Source: DASPWW01 sp035461345 (GTDB taxonomy: Bacteria; Actinomycetota; Thermoleophilia; Solirubrobacterales; 70-9). From it: 5,308 bases of DNA. This document shows, piece by piece, positions 1 through 5,308 of this stretch. Under the pieces are notes generated by a model. That model had not been told where the DNA came from, searched no databases, and worked only from the letters and a program-made list of their open reading frames with translations. The translations under genes were made by a program, and so were the position numbers. The stretch covers positions 1 to 5,308 of the forward strand of contig DATHVJ010000143.1 in NCBI GenBank assembly GCA_035461345.1. The letters are read 5' to 3'. Position 1 is the first letter of the stretch, and each line of letters begins with the position of its first letter.

Positions 1-875
1 TGGTCACCGAGGGCGGGCTCGTGCACACGCCGCTCTCCACGGCGCTCTCGCGGCGCCGCAGCCGCAATGTCGTCGCCACGATCGAGCCCGCCGAAGCCCC
101 GGCGCGAACCCTGTGCCTGAGCTGCCACCTCGACACGTCCCGCAGCGGGCTGATGTTCCAGCCCGGCGTCGTCGAGCACCTCAACGGGATCATCTCCGCC
201 CAGGCCGCAGCCGTCCTCGCCCAGGCCGCCGAGGCACTGCTGGTCCGCCGCCGGCTGGGCCGCGGAGCGCTCGCCGCCGCTCGCGCCGTCGTCGCCGCCG
301 GCCTCGGCCTGCTCGTCGAGCGCGAGCTTCGCGGCGGCGACGTCCCGGGGGCGAGCGACAACGCCAGCGGCGCGGCGGTCGTCGCGGAGCTCGCGGCGGA
401 GTGCGCTTCGCGACCCCCCGCCAGCACGCGCGTCGTCGTGCTGATGACCGGGTGCGAGGAGTCCGGCCTGCTCGGCGCGCAGGCGTTCCTCGCTTCGCGC
501 GACACGGCCGGGTGGCTGTTCGTGAACTTCGACAACCTCGGCGGGCCCGCGACGCTGCGCTTCCTGCGCCGCGAAGGCGTCCTCACGAAATGGGACGCCG
601 ATGCGAAGCTCGTCGACGCGGCCGAGCGTCTCCGCCTGCGCCGTCCCGAGCTCCGGCTCGAGCCCACCGACACCCCCGCCGGCCTGACCTACGACAGCAG
701 CCCGGTGCTGGCGCGCGGCGGTCGCGCGATCACGTTCAGCGCCCAGGACGAGACGATCCCCAACCTGCACCTGCTTACCGACACGGTGGAGAACCTCGAC
801 CCCGAGGTGCTCGGTCGCGCTCTCGAGGCGGGGAGGGAGATGATCGCCGCGATCGACCGCGGCGAAGCCGACTAG
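1..875 (+). CDS. M28-family zinc peptidase (aminopeptidase-like), 5'-truncated by window edge
   Basis: This is a probable metallo-aminopeptidase or carboxypeptidase-like enzyme of family M28, which hydrolyses peptide bonds with two co-catalytic zinc ions; the substrate is unknown. The frame is open to the left edge (codons from position 3), so the gene probably begins outside the window. The GTG at 21 is the first in-window start, but it leaves too little sequence before the catalytic domain. Numbering from that GTG, the M28 ligands are all present: H36 and D38 in HLD, D113 in SDNASG, the general base E146 and ligand E147 in GCEESG, D171 in NFDNLG, and H250 near the end. Between H36 and D113 lies an insertion of nearly 60 residues, with two Ala/Leu-rich helices at about 57-76 and 82-102 that could be membrane-associated. 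The gene converges on the dnaE2 operon; its TAG stop overlaps the stop of the facing gene. No functional link with that operon is evident. Family call is firm, specificity unknown. Confidence 0.88.
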   Translation, partial: VTEGGLVHTPLSTALSRRRSRNVVATIEPAEAPARTLCLSCHLDTSRSGLMFQPGVVEHLNGIISAQAAAVLAQAAEALLVRRRLGRGALAAARAVVAAGLGLLVERELRGGDVPGASDNASGAAVVAELAAECASRPPASTRVVVLMTGCEESGLLGAQAFLASRDTAGWLFVNFDNLGGPATLRFLRREGVLTKWDADAKLVDAAERLRLRRPELRLEPTDTPAGLTYDSSPVLARGGRAITFSAQDETIPNLHLLTDTVENLDPEVLGRALEAGREMIAAIDRGEAD

Positions 876-1162
876 CGGAGCGAGCCGCGACGGGCCGGCG
901 CGAGGGCCTCCCAACCGGTCGGCGCGAGGCCCCGGGGCTTGGTCGGGGCGACGCGCGTACGGCCGATCCCTTCGCAGCCGGGCCCGTCCGCGGGCAGCTC
1001 CTGGAGCCCGTACTCGCCGAGCGTGGCGAAGTCGATCAACAGGTCGAGCCCGCCCATGATGCGGTGGACCAGGCGTCTCGAATTCGGGCTCATCACGGTG
1101 CGACCGTACGGGCGGCGCAGGACGGAACGTGTGTTCTGCAACCGATCTTGCACCTGGGTCAC
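872..1162 (-). CDS. Hypothetical 96-residue protein, translationally coupled downstream of dnaE2
   Basis: I do not recognise a family. The GTG start at 1162 overlaps the dnaE2 stop as GTGA, the same 4-base coupling seen at the other two operon junctions, which supports this start. Third positions are strongly G/C (by hand count about 6 A/T-ending codons in the 73 from M24 onward), so it looks like real coding sequence. The protein has a basic N-terminal third (residues 7-34, rich in Arg), a short hydrophobic and amphipathic stretch (about 35-55, containing LLIDFATLGEYGL), and a Pro/Gly/Ala-rich tail in which the tripeptide LAP recurs (79-81 and 87-89). No signal peptide, convincing membrane helix or catalytic motif is visible. 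An alternative start is the ATG of M24 at 1093, which would give 73 residues and leave a 65-base leader holding a LexA-like site at 1125-1136. Its position as last gene of a mutasome operon suggests an accessory role in damage tolerance, but that is inference. Existence is fairly sure; function is unknown. Confidence 0.68.
   Translation of the reverse strand: MTQVQDRLQNTRSVLRRPYGRTVMSPNSRRLVHRIMGGLDLLIDFATLGEYGLQELPADGPGCEGIGRTRVAPTKPRGLAPTGWEALAPARRGSLR
1125..1136. promoter_or_regulatory. Candidate LexA (SOS) box core GAAC-N4-GTTC
   Basis: The plus strand reads GAACGTGTGTTC (minus strand GAACACACGTTC), an exact match to the GAAC-N4-GTTC core of the Gram-positive and actinobacterial LexA operator. 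The outer flanks do not extend the dyad as they do in the best mycobacterial sites. It lies 26 bases inside the last operon gene if that gene starts at GTG 1162, or about 31 bases upstream of the alternative ATG at 1093. No clear -35/-10 pair is visible around it. The neighbourhood (dnaE2, imuB) is a classic LexA regulon, which raises its plausibility, but the operon's own operator should be upstream of the window and this site could be a chance match within coding sequence. Confidence 0.35.
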
Positions 1163-4100
1163 CGCCCACGCCTGCCGAAGCTGTGCGCGGCCGGGAGCAC
1201 GGCGTCGAGGTCGGAGAGCTCGCGCCGCTCGCGCGTGCCCTCACCGTCGCGCTCGGTGCGTCCCGTCTCCCGCTCGCGCGGCGGCTCGATGTGGCGGACT
1301 TCGGCCACCGGCAGGTCCGGCCGCGACAGCGGGGACAGCGTCGACGCGACCACGTTGGTCGTTCCCTCGCGACGCTCGAGGCGGCCGCTCACGCGCGCGA
1401 ACGACGCCGTGCGCACGATCAGCCGGTGGCGCTCGTAGACCGGTGGGGGGACGATCACGTTGATCGTCCCCAGCTCGTCCTCGAGCAGCATGAACACCAC
1501 GCCCCGGGCGGTGGCGGGCCGCTGGCGCGCGACGACCATTCCCGCCACCTCGACCGGGGAGCCGTCGGCGACCCGTTCCACGGCGGCGCTCGAGGCCACG
1601 ACCGGGGTCAACTCCGGGCGCAGCAGCTTCATCGGGTGGTTCTCCAGCGCGATCCCCACCGAGGCGTACTCCGCGACGACCTCCTCCCATGGAGTCTGCT
1701 CGCGCAGGGACGGTCCCGCCGGCACGGGGAGCGGGAGCGCCAATTGGACTCCCGCCCCCGCCCGCGAGGCGCCCGGCACCACCCCGAGCCGCCACAGTGC
1801 CTGCCGCCGTGAGCCGGCGATCGACTCGCACGCGCCGGCCCATCCCAGCCGCCGTAGCGCGTCCCTGCCGATCCCCGCCCGGGAGGGAAGATCGGCGAGA
1901 TCGCGATACGGGCCACGGCGTTCGCGCTCCCCGACCACCGCGGCCGCGTCGTCCTCGCGCAGCCCGGTGACGTATCCGAGCCCGATCCGGACCGCCGCCT
2001 CCTCGACGGAGCACTCGACGCCGCTGCGGTTCACGTCCGGCCCCCGCACCTCGATCCCCCGCCGCTGCGCCTCATGGACGAGCGAGTCGGGGGGATAGAA
2101 CCCCATCGGCTGCTCGTTGAGCAGCGCGCACAGGAACTCGGGGCCATAGTGGACCCGGAGCCACGTCGACTGGTAGGCCAGCAGAGCGAAGGCCGCCGCA
2201 TGCGATTTCGGGAACCCGAACCCCGAGAACCCCATGATCCCGTCGAACGCCCGCTCGGCGACATGCTCGGCGACGCCTCGGTCGACCGCGCCGGAGACGA
2301 AGCGCTCGCGGTATGCGCGCAGGGCGGCGTCGGAGCGCTTGCGACTCATCGCCCTGCGCAGACCCTCCGCCTCCCCGGGGCTGAACCCCGCCAGCGCCAT
2401 CGCCACCTGGATCACCTGGTCCTGAAACACGATCGCGCCCAGCGTGTCGGCGAGGATCGGCTCCAGCGACGGGTGGTCGTAGGGCACCTCGTATGCGGGG
2501 TCCTCGCGCAATCTGCGGCGCCGCTCCAGGTACGGGTGCACCGCGCCCCCCTGGATCGGCCCGGGCCGCACCAGCGCCACCTGCACGGTCAGGTCGTCGA
2601 GGTTCTCGGGCCGGCTTCGTCGCAGCATCTGCATCTGAGCACGGCTCTCGATCTGAAATACGCCCGTCGTCTCCGCCCGTTGGATCGTCGCGTACACCTC
2701 CGGGTCGTCGAGCGGGATCCGCGACAGGTCGACGCGCTCGCCGCGCATCCGCGCGACCTCGTCGACGCAGCGCTCCACTGCCGACAGCATCCCCAGCCCC
2801 AGCAGGTCGATCTTCAGGAACCCCGCGTCCGCGCACGAGTCCTTGTCCCACTGAACCGCCTGCCGGCCCTCCATCGCCACCGGCTGGACCGGGCAGATGT
2901 CGATCAGAGGACGGGTTGACAGCACCATCCCGCCGGGGTGCTGGGAGAGATGGCGGGGAAGGCCCCACGCCTCCCGCCCCAGCTCGAGCAGCGCCCGCCA
3001 CCGCACCGACCGTGCCCGCTGCGGCCCTATCGCCTCCGCCACGTCCCGCTCCACGTCGTCGGGACGGGCGTGGACGTCGACGGAGCGCGCCACCCGCTCG
3101 ATCTCCCCGGGCGGCAGGCCGAGCGCCTTGCCGAGGTCGCGCACCACTCCCCGCGAGCGATAGGTGGCGAACGCCGCCACGAGCGCAGAGCGCTCGGGGC
3201 CGTAGCGCCCGTGGACGCGCGGGATCAGGGTCTCGCGGATGTCGCGGGGGAAGTCGAGGTCGATGTCGGGCGCGTCTGCGACCTCCTCGTTCAGGAACCG
3301 TCCCAGGAACAGCCCGCAGCGGACCGGATCGACGTGGGACAGGCCGGTCAGGTAGCAGACGATCGAACTGACGCTGGACCCCCGCCCGCGCCCGGGCGGC
3401 AGCAGCGCTCGCGCCGACCCCGGTCCCCGCACCTCGCGCGCCACCTCGCGCGCCAGCTCCAGCAGGTCGCGATGCAGGAGGAAGAACCCCGACAGGCCGA
3501 GCGAGCGGATGACGCGCAGCTCCTCCTCGAGCCGCCGCGCCGCCTCGACCCGCTCGCCGCCTCGGGGATAGCGCTCGTCGAGGTGCGCCCGGCACAGCTC
3601 CGCCAGCTTGCGGTCCGCCCCGAGGTCCTCGGACCCCGGGTAGCGGTATCCGAGGTCGCTGGTGAGGTCGAACCGAAGCCGCTCCGCCAGACGCCCGCTC
3701 TCCGCGACGGCGTCGGGATGGTCGCGAAACCGCGCCGCGATCTCGGCCGACGAGGCCATCGCCGATGCAGCGTTCCCCCGTCGCTGCGGCTCTGTCTCCT
3801 CCAGCCTCGCGTGGAGGCGCACCGCTACCAGGGCGTCCTGGAGTCGGGCGCGTGCCGCGGCATGGGCGTGGACGTCGCCGGTCGCCACGCACGCCACTTC
3901 CAGGCGCTCCGCCAGCGACTCGAGCCACCGATTGCGGGATCGGTCGCGGCGCCACATTGGGCGCTGGAGCTCGACCCGGAACCGGTCCTTCCCGAACGCC
4001 GCCACGAGCCGCCGCCCGAGTGACTCCGCGCCCCGCCCGTCGTCGCTCGCCCACCCCTTTGCCAGGGCGCCGTCCCGGGCGCATCCCGACAGGCACACCA

Positions 4101-4488
4101 GACCGTCCGCGCGGCGCTCCAGCTCGGCGAGCGGGACCGAGGGGGGGAGGGGCTCGCGGTCGGGGCGAGGGCGGGTCCCCCGGTGCGCCTCGGTGACCAG
4201 ACGGCACAGGTTGCGATAGCCGGCCGCGTCCTCCGCCAGCAGGGTGACGTGGAACGCGTTCCTCTCCCGGCCGGGATCCTCGACCGTGAGCTCGACGCCG
4301 GTGATCGGGCGCACCCCGACCCCCTTGCAAGCGTGGGCGAACTCCATCGCGCCCCACAGCCCGTCGTGGTCGGTGATCGCGAGCGCCCGATGGCCGTGGT
4401 CCGCGGCGGCGGCCGCCAGCTCCGCGGGGGACGACGCCCCGTCGAGGAACGAGTAGGCGGAATGGCAGTGCAGCTCGACGTAGCTCAT
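1159..4488 (-). CDS. dnaE2: Error-prone DNA polymerase DnaE2 (C-family, mutasome polymerase)
   Basis: This is a complete 1109-residue C-family DNA polymerase of the DnaE2 (ImuC) type, which extends past DNA lesions in the SOS mutasome and causes damage-induced mutation. Domains in order: an N-terminal PHP domain (about 1-210) with H7, H9, D16, H41, E66, H80, C136, D205 and H207, a full metal-ligand set; a palm with GRGRGSSVSS (367-376), PDIDLDF (D410, D412) and KIDLLGL (D561), giving the three catalytic aspartates; thumb and fingers through FGFPKSHAAAFALLAYQS (757-774); a helix-hairpin-helix region (about 840-900); a clamp-motif-like QLALPL (915-920); and an OB fold (about 978-1053). It ends in SFGRRGR without the tau-binding domain of replicative DnaE1, as is usual for DnaE2. 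The ATG at 4488 is chosen because the PHP domain begins at once (MSYVELHCHS) and it overlaps the preceding stop as ATGA; the frame stays open to 4620, but that part overlaps the previous gene. No frameshift or missing catalytic residue is seen. SOS control is expected from an upstream promoter outside the window. Confidence 0.96.
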   Translation of the reverse strand: MSYVELHCHSAYSFLDGASSPAELAAAAADHGHRALAITDHDGLWGAMEFAHACKGVGVRPITGVELTVEDPGRERNAFHVTLLAEDAAGYRNLCRLVTEAHRGTRPRPDREPLPPSVPLAELERRADGLVCLSGCARDGALAKGWASDDGRGAESLGRRLVAAFGKDRFRVELQRPMWRRDRSRNRWLESLAERLEVACVATGDVHAHAAARARLQDALVAVRLHARLEETEPQRRGNAASAMASSAEIAARFRDHPDAVAESGRLAERLRFDLTSDLGYRYPGSEDLGADRKLAELCRAHLDERYPRGGERVEAARRLEEELRVIRSLGLSGFFLLHRDLLELAREVAREVRGPGSARALLPPGRGRGSSVSSIVCYLTGLSHVDPVRCGLFLGRFLNEEVADAPDIDLDFPRDIRETLIPRVHGRYGPERSALVAAFATYRSRGVVRDLGKALGLPPGEIERVARSVDVHARPDDVERDVAEAIGPQRARSVRWRALLELGREAWGLPRHLSQHPGGMVLSTRPLIDICPVQPVAMEGRQAVQWDKDSCADAGFLKIDLLGLGMLSAVERCVDEVARMRGERVDLSRIPLDDPEVYATIQRAETTGVFQIESRAQMQMLRRSRPENLDDLTVQVALVRPGPIQGGAVHPYLERRRRLREDPAYEVPYDHPSLEPILADTLGAIVFQDQVIQVAMALAGFSPGEAEGLRRAMSRKRSDAALRAYRERFVSGAVDRGVAEHVAERAFDGIMGFSGFGFPKSHAAAFALLAYQSTWLRVHYGPEFLCALLNEQPMGFYPPDSLVHEAQRRGIEVRGPDVNRSGVECSVEEAAVRIGLGYVTGLREDDAAAVVGERERRGPYRDLADLPSRAGIGRDALRRLGWAGACESIAGSRRQALWRLGVVPGASRAGAGVQLALPLPVPAGPSLREQTPWEEVVAEYASVGIALENHPMKLLRPELTPVVASSAAVERVADGSPVEVAGMVVARQRPATARGVVFMLLEDELGTINVIVPPPVYERHRLIVRTASFARVSGRLERREGTTNVVASTLSPLSRPDLPVAEVRHIEPPRERETGRTERDGEGTRERRELSDLDAVLPAAHSFGRRGR
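1447..1471. repeat. Perfect 11-bp inverted repeat with 3-nt loop inside dnaE2
   Basis: The arms GGGGACGATCA (1447-1457) and TGATCGTCCCC (1461-1471) are exact reverse complements separated by CGT. The dnaE2 mRNA could form a stable stem here, about 290 bases before the dnaE2 stop. The sequence encodes GTINVIVP of the OB fold, so protein constraint (two Ile-Val-type codons either side of Asn) plus biased codon use may have produced it by chance. No T-tract follows on either strand, so it is not a standard intrinsic terminator. Confidence 0.6.
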
Positions 4489-4757
4489 GCCCGCTGCGAG
4501 AACCAGCGCCCATCCTCCAGCTCGCGAAACACGACCACGCACCTCCCGTCGGCGAGCGCCAGCTCGAAATAGCGGCGGCGGAGGGGGGAGGGCGTCCACC
4601 AGCGATCCTCGATCACCCACTCCTCCCGCACCGCCTCGACTGGCGTGCCGTCGACCGCGCGAGGCACCCCGTCGACTGCTTTGACGGTCGTCGGGAGGGG
4701 GAAGTAGCAGGAACCCCGCGACGACGGACGCGCAGCGGAGTACGTCGCGGGAGTCAT
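4485..4757 (-). CDS. Small conserved-type protein between imuB and dnaE2 (DUF6504-like)
   Basis: This 90-residue protein resembles the small uncharacterised proteins (DUF6504 type) often encoded beside imuB in actinobacteria; the family assignment is from memory of the pattern and is moderate. The ATG at 4757 overlaps the imuB stop as ATGA, and its own TGA overlaps the dnaE2 ATG in the same way, so translation of all three genes is probably coupled. The first 22 residues look unstructured. From about 27 on there is a compact beta-rich core: VDGVPRAVDGTPVEAV, then EEWVIEDRWWT (46-56), then RRRYFELALADGRCVVVFRE (60-79), and DGRWFSQRA at the C-terminus. The aromatic-rich WVIEDRWW and the short strands suggest a small beta-barrel or sheet that could bind a protein partner or DNA; no catalytic motif is seen. 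The frame stays open upstream to 5069, but that stretch is the other strand-frame of imuB and is not likely coding. Its position between the two core mutasome genes implies a role with them. Confidence 0.85.
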   Translation of the reverse strand: MTPATYSAARPSSRGSCYFPLPTTVKAVDGVPRAVDGTPVEAVREEWVIEDRWWTPSPLRRRYFELALADGRCVVVFRELEDGRWFSQRA

Positions 4758-5308
4758 GTTGGGAACGGTGTGAGCATCAAGCGTCGCTCCGGCACCCGCG
4801 AGCCCGGATCGACGTCGAGCACGCGCAGGACGGCGCCGCGCCCGCCCGCCGCCCTCGCCTGGCGAACCGCCTCGGCGACTCGCTCCCGGCGACGCTCCCG
4901 CTCGTCGCGCGACAGCGACGGTTGATCGTGGCCGGCGGGGCCCAGGACGAGCGCACGCAGGCCGAGCCGCTCGGCGGGGCCGGGGAGCTCGCCGAGCTTG
5001 GGCAGCAACGCCAGGCGGATCCGATCGGGATCGGCTGTGACCCGGCGCAGTGGCATGTCCGAGCGCCACCCGCCGCCGGCGGCGAGACGCGCCGTGATCC
5101 GCAGCTTGCGAAACGATCGGCCGTCCCGGCGGGGGTGGGCCAGCAGGCGACCGATCAGCAGCGCCAGCGCCCGCTCGAGCTGGATGCCGGAGACCGCCTC
5201 CGGGAGCGACAGGGACACGGATACGTCTTCGGGTGCCCGGCGAGGGCGCAGGTCGCGGTCGTTGCCCGCGGCAAGCTCGTGTGCCCGCAGGCCCATCGCC
5301 CCGAAGCG
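4754..5308 (-). CDS. imuB: ImuB-type Y-family polymerase-like protein, C-terminal part (5'-truncated by window edge)
   Basis: Only the last 184 residues are in the window; the frame is open to the right edge, where RFG followed by RAHELAAG is the usual lead-in to the little-finger domain of ImuB and DinB-like proteins. ImuB is a mutasome adaptor related to Y-family polymerases but normally lacking their catalytic acids; it links DnaE2 and ImuA to the beta clamp. Numbering from the Met at 5296, a little-finger-like region spans about 20-118 (helix LERALALLIGRLL at 40-52, strands KLRITARL and LGLRALVLG). It is followed by HDQPSLS (123-129), where clamp-binding motifs of ImuB proteins usually lie, then a charged helix, and LRVLDVDPGSRVPERR (157-172), a tail I associate with actinobacterial ImuB. 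The clamp motif is degenerate here. The palm and fingers lie outside the window, so loss of catalytic residues cannot be checked; a DinB-type polymerase is the alternative, but the adjacency to dnaE2 and the C-terminal tail favour ImuB. Confidence 0.85.
   Translation of the reverse strand, partial: RFGAMGLRAHELAAGNDRDLRPRRAPEDVSVSLSLPEAVSGIQLERALALLIGRLLAHPRRDGRSFRKLRITARLAAGGGWRSDMPLRRVTADPDRIRLALLPKLGELPGPAERLGLRALVLGPAGHDQPSLSRDERERRRERVAEAVRQARAAGGRGAVLRVLDVDPGSRVPERRLMLTPFPT

Noticed and set aside
895..930. Short direct repeat GGCGCGAGG (897-905 and 921-929)
   Set aside because: It is spaced 24 bases, in frame, and simply encodes a repeated LAP in the tail of the small protein; too short to infer a mobile or regulatory element.
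929..938. 10-bp palindrome GCCCCGGGGC near the operon's 3' end, considered as a terminator
   Set aside because: There is no loop and no T-tract on either strand, and it lies within coding sequence of the small gene.
113..1438. Long plus-strand reading frame (441 codons) across the peptidase gene and the dnaE2 3' end
   Set aside because: The product is Arg/Pro/Ala-rich low-complexity sequence, typical of an off-frame reading of GC-rich genes, and it overlaps the peptidase with its full M28 motif set.
2074..2919. Plus-strand open frame of 281 codons antisense to dnaE2
   Set aside because: It mirrors dnaE2 codons on the opposite strand; composition is rich in His/Arg/Gln/Pro with no domain, and dnaE2 is unmistakable on the other strand.
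2938..4023. Plus-strand open frame of 361 codons antisense to dnaE2
   Set aside because: Same explanation: absence of stop codons opposite a high-GC gene, no recognisable motif.
4251..4262. Palindrome GGAACGCGTTCC considered as a second LexA box
   Set aside because: The half-sites GAAC and GTTC are separated by 2 bases, not 4, and it lies deep inside dnaE2.
2072..4513. 813-codon minus-strand frame shifted relative to dnaE2
   Set aside because: Gly/Arg/Pro/Ala-rich shadow of dnaE2; the true frame has complete polymerase and PHP motifs.
4489..4620. Upstream extension of dnaE2 to a start at 4620
   Set aside because: The added 44 residues are off-frame readings of the preceding small gene, and the PHP domain begins directly after the ATG at 4488.
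4758..5069. Upstream extension of the small gene to 5069
   Set aside because: The extension is Arg/Ala/Pro-rich and overlaps the imuB coding frame; the ATG at 4757 forms an ATGA overlap with the imuB stop.
5071..5084. Palindrome CGCCGCCGGCGGCG
   Set aside because: Low-complexity GCC/GGC codon run in imuB, expected in such GC-rich coding DNA.

Overview
The window is very GC-rich (clearly above 70% by eye) with almost exclusively G/C third codon positions. The protein idioms and the imuB–small gene–dnaE2 order point to a high-GC actinobacterium. The style resembles Thermoleophilia (Solirubrobacterales or relatives), but that placement is a judgement from sequence style and is not proven here.

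Layout: positions 1-875 (+) hold the 3' part of an M28-family zinc peptidase gene that runs off the left edge. The rest is one compact minus-strand operon, read from right to left: the 3' end of an imuB-type Y-family polymerase-like gene (5308-4754, running off the right edge), a 90-residue conserved-looking protein (4757-4485, DUF6504-like), a complete error-prone DNA polymerase DnaE2 of 1109 residues (4488-1159), and a 96-residue unrecognised protein (1162-872). Each junction inside the operon is a 4-base start/stop overlap (ATGA, ATGA, GTGA). The last operon gene and the peptidase gene converge and share the palindromic CTAG of their stop codons. There is essentially no intergenic DNA, no RNA gene, no mobile element and no CRISPR array.

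Function: imuB and dnaE2 are the core of the SOS-induced mutasome (ImuA/ImuB/DnaE2), which carries out translesion synthesis and damage-induced mutagenesis. ImuB is classically the non-catalytic adaptor that tethers the complex to the beta sliding clamp, and DnaE2 is the polymerase. The small gene between them and the small gene after dnaE2 are translationally coupled, so both are candidate accessory mutasome parts. The operon's main promoter, and any imuA or lexA, would lie to the right of the window and cannot be seen.

Points for a second look: (1) DnaE2 carries a near-canonical hexapeptide clamp-binding motif, QLALPL, while the matching region of ImuB has a degenerate QPSLS, suggesting clamp tethering may have moved from ImuB to DnaE2. 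(2) A perfect LexA-box core (GAAC-N4-GTTC) lies at the start of the last small gene, just upstream of an alternative ATG. (3) The uncharacterised small gene itself is a possible new member of the system. (4) An 11-bp perfect inverted repeat lies inside dnaE2.
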